From Propionibacteriaceae bacterium (GTDB taxonomy: Bacteria > Actinomycetota > Actinomycetes > Propionibacteriales > Propionibacteriaceae), in the NCBI GenBank assembly GCA_025965155.1, contig JAOPXN010000128.1:1-56240 (forward strand): a stretch of DNA of 56,240 nt, given 5' to 3'. Positions 54,432-56,240 of this stretch are shown one piece after another (position 1 is the stretch's first letter; every line of letters begins with the position of its first letter). The notes beneath the pieces are model-generated. The model was given only the letters and a program-made list of their open reading frames with translations. It was not told the DNA's origin and ran no database searches. A program made the translations under genes and the position numbers.

Positions 54432-55570
54432 TGGCGCCCAGCACGGACCGTGCCCGCCGGATGGCTCTGACCTGTGTCGTCGACGGTGGTGACACGGTGG
54501 CGACCGAGCTGGTGACGGCTGCAAGCGCGGACGAGGCTTGGGAGGCTGTCACGTCTGGAGCGTTCGGTGAGCCGCTAGCGGAACGCGCCGCCCGACTGGA
54601 CCTAGCGGCTGTCGAGCGCCGGGCGGTGGAGATGGGGGCCAGGTTCGTTGTTCCCGGAGATGACGAGTGGCCGACCGGTCTTGACGCCCTGCGGCGTTGT
54701 GCGCCGGTCCAGCGCCGCGGTGGGGTGCCCATCGGGTTGTGGCTGCGCGGCCCCGGGCATCTCGCAGCCATGATGGAACGGGCTGTGGCCGTCGTCGGGT
54801 CTCGGGCGGCGACGAACTACGGCAGCGGCGTGGCCACCGACCTGGCCGCCGATCTGGCCGATCAGGGCGTCACGATCGTGTCCGGTGGGGCGTTCGGGAT
54901 CGACGCCGCCGCGCATCGTGGTGCGCTCGCGGTACGGGGCCCGACCGTTGCGGTACTCGCCAACGGAGTCGATGTGCCCTATCCGAGGGGTAATGGCCGG
55001 CTGTTCGACTGGATAGCCAAGGATCATCTGCTGGTGTCCGAGCTAGCACCGGGAACGACGCCGACCCGGGTACGGTTCCTGGCCCGGAACCGGCTGATCG
55101 CTGCGATGGCGGCTGGGACGCTGGTGGTGGAGGCGGCGCTGAGGTCGGGGGCCCGTAACACGGCCAGCTGGGCGTTGGGGTGCGGTCGGACCTTGATGGC
55201 GGTGCCGGGGCCGGTGCATTCAACCATGTCCGCGGCTCCACACCTGATGATCAGGGAGGGGCAGGCGATCCTGGTGACCAGCGCGGCGGAGGTACTGGAG
55301 CTGATCTCGCCGGTGGGTGACCATCTGGTGATGTATCCGCACGGCGAGGAGCGTCCGACGGACTACCTGGAGCCCACCCGGCTGGCGGTGTTCGAGGCGG
55401 TACCGGCCCGCCGTCCGGCAACGTCGGGTGAGATCGCCTTGGTTGCGGGGGTCGGGATCTCGGTGTGTTTGGCCGAACTGGCGGCCTTGGAGGAGTCGGG
55501 TCTGATCGAGTCGGAGGGGAGTGGTTGGCGACTGTCGTCGAGGTCGAGCCGGCCGCGGCGTGCGGGGTGA
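54431..55570 (+). CDS. dprA: DNA-processing protein DprA
   Basis: DprA protects incoming single-stranded DNA and loads RecA. The 379-residue protein has the Rossmann-like core: VAVVGSRAATNYGSGVATDLAADLADQGVTIVSGGAFGIDAAAHRGAL, then PRVRFLARNRLIAAMAAGTLVVEAALRSGARNTASWA-type blocks and VPGPVHS. A C-terminal winged helix (about 310-370, ARRPATSGEIALVAGVGISVCLAELAALEESGLIE) fits the DprA WH domain. ATG 54431 overlaps the comM stop (TGATG); GTG 54428 is an alternative. With yraN and comM it forms a transformation-linked operon. Confidence 0.94.
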   Translation: MAPSTDRARRMALTCVVDGGDTVATELVTAASADEAWEAVTSGAFGEPLAERAARLDLAAVERRAVEMGARFVVPGDDEWPTGLDALRRCAPVQRRGGVPIGLWLRGPGHLAAMMERAVAVVGSRAATNYGSGVATDLAADLADQGVTIVSGGAFGIDAAAHRGALAVRGPTVAVLANGVDVPYPRGNGRLFDWIAKDHLLVSELAPGTTPTRVRFLARNRLIAAMAAGTLVVEAALRSGARNTASWALGCGRTLMAVPGPVHSTMSAAPHLMIREGQAILVTSAAEVLELISPVGDHLVMYPHGEERPTDYLEPTRLAVFEAVPARRPATSGEIALVAGVGISVCLAELAALEESGLIESEGSGWRLSSRSSRPRRAG

Positions 55571-55708
55571 TGGTTGTCCACAGATTTGCTGGGGGCGCTT
55601 GACGCGGCTGAATCGGAGTTGCAGGCTGCAGTGAGTCGGAGGTCTGCGCCGGGGCTTGACTTTTGTGTGGGGCTTCGGCGGGTGGAGGGTTCGGTGGGGA
55701 GGTGTGAG
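55571..55708 (+). other. Spacer between dprA and the lipoprotein gene
   Basis: 138 bases without a gene. It is G- and T-rich and holds two TTGAC boxes (55599 and 55656-55661) with no -10 at normal distance. The end carries the GGGGAGG ribosome-binding site (55696-55702) of the next gene. Confidence 0.35.
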
Positions 55709-56240
55709 GTGGCTTTACGTGTGTGCCGCGAGGGTGTGGCACTTGGGCTTTGGCTGAGTTTTGCCCTCGGGGCTTGTACCTTCTCGGGTGCGCCTTCGCC
55801 GCCGGCGCCGGAGCCGTCGGTCACCAGTTCACCGCCGGAGTCGAGCGCAGAGAAGAAACAGCGTCTAGCGTTCGAGGGGGCCGAGGCTGCGTACCGCCGG
55901 AACATGGATGAGCAAGGCCGGTTGTATGCCGCTGGCGGGGCGCTGGAGAGCACGAAAGTGTTGAGAGACACTTCCACGGGAGACTACCTAGACTTTATCG
56001 TTGGTGACCTGCGGTATATGAACCGGAAAGGTTTTCACGCCTCAGCGCCCACTGTGATCCTGGGAGTCGCCCCTATTGGGTTGAGCGACGACAGCGTCAC
56101 GTTAAAGGCGTGCGAGGACAATTCGAAGTCTCTGATCCTTGACCGTTCTGGAAACGATCGAACGCCAAAGACATCACGCCAGTACGTGCAAACACTTAAT
56201 GTTGTGATGGTTGGGGGACGGTGGAAGGTGGCCCACGGAC
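55709..56240 (+). CDS. Putative lipoprotein, 3' end outside the window
   Basis: The frame is open from GTG 55709 to the window end, giving at least 177 residues. GGGGAGG lies six bases upstream. The N-terminus is a lipoprotein signal: MALRVCREGVALGLWLSFALGAC, with the lipobox LGAC and a Ser/Pro-rich linker after the Cys. The rest has no family I recognise; it includes KKQRLAFEGAEAAYRRNMDEQGR and a beta-rich stretch ending VMVGGRWKVAHG, suggestive of a small ligand-binding or NTF2-like fold. Base composition and codons (TTA, CTA, AGA, AAA) are clearly less GC-rich than the neighbouring genes, so it may be an acquired or poorly conserved gene. Confidence 0.7.
   Translation, partial: MALRVCREGVALGLWLSFALGACTFSGAPSPPAPEPSVTSSPPESSAEKKQRLAFEGAEAAYRRNMDEQGRLYAAGGALESTKVLRDTSTGDYLDFIVGDLRYMNRKGFHASAPTVILGVAPIGLSDDSVTLKACEDNSKSLILDRSGNDRTPKTSRQYVQTLNVVMVGGRWKVAHG

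Overview
The window is a contiguous piece of a high-GC actinobacterial chromosome. It is almost all housekeeping genes in an order typical of Actinobacteria, with a few accessory genes between them. The gene content and order (rpsO-pnp-M16 peptidase-dapB; rpmB/DAK2-recG-rsmD-coaD; a DivIVA-like gene-DUF177-rpmF-rnc-mutM-...-smc-ftsY-ffh; rpsP-khpA-rimM-trmD; rplS-lepB-lepB-rnhB-DUF2469-yraN-comM-dprA), five-helix SdhC plus SdhA/SdhB without SdhD, and frequent GTG/TTG starts suggest Propionibacteriales or a near relative. The order-level placement is inference. No rRNA, tRNA, CRISPR array, prophage or insertion sequence was seen.

Layout. 1-1613: end of truB, then ribF. 1636-4265: a minus-strand pair, a Tat-exported glycoamylase/GH144-like protein followed by a PfkB-type sugar kinase, behind a well-formed promoter with a perfect LacI-type operator. 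4429-10160: rpsO, pnp, M16 peptidase, dapB and an LmeA/DUF2993 protein. 10167-11030: three tandem stem-loops, a GNAT gene, a CRP-like palindrome, and a strong terminator hairpin that may end a small RNA. 11037-22670: rnj, rpmB, a winged-helix regulator, DAK2/FakA-like, recG, rsmD, coaD, a SepIVA-like coiled coil, DUF177, rpmF, rnc, mutM and a GtrA protein. 22743-30897: smc, a small membrane protein, ftsY, an inserted GNAT/VOC pair, and ffh. 30913-36420: amidohydrolase, a secreted S15-type hydrolase fused to an ABC ATPase, its permease, and a dienelactone hydrolase. 36673-39288: rpsP-khpA-rimM-trmD, with TrmD fused to a GNAT domain. 39387-42881: sdhCAB. 42878-47550: an ECF sigma factor and partner, an aldo/keto reductase and two NAD-dependent epimerases. 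47525-49263: an ABC-F gene with a structured leader and upstream ORF. 49414-55570: rplS, two signal peptidases, rnhB, DUF2469, yraN, comM, dprA. The window ends inside a lipoprotein gene.

How the genes work together. Ribosomal proteins, ribosome maturation (rimM, rsmD), tRNA modification (truB, trmD), RNA decay (pnp, rnj, rnc) and protein export (ftsY, ffh, lepB) cluster as usual. DNA maintenance is represented by recG, mutM, smc, comM, dprA and rnhB. Many starts have a TANNNT -10 element 6-7 bases upstream and no Shine-Dalgarno, which suggests leaderless mRNAs.

The most notable observations are: (1) the ABC-F leader, with a 27-codon upstream ORF containing an Arg-Ser-Arg-Leu-Arg motif of the macrolide-arrest type and nested stems that would mask the ABC-F ribosome-binding site; (2) the CRP-like site next to a free-standing hairpin-terminator; (3) the TrmD-GNAT fusion and three in-frame minisatellites in rpsP/trmD; (4) the exported hydrolase tethered to an ABC ATPase.
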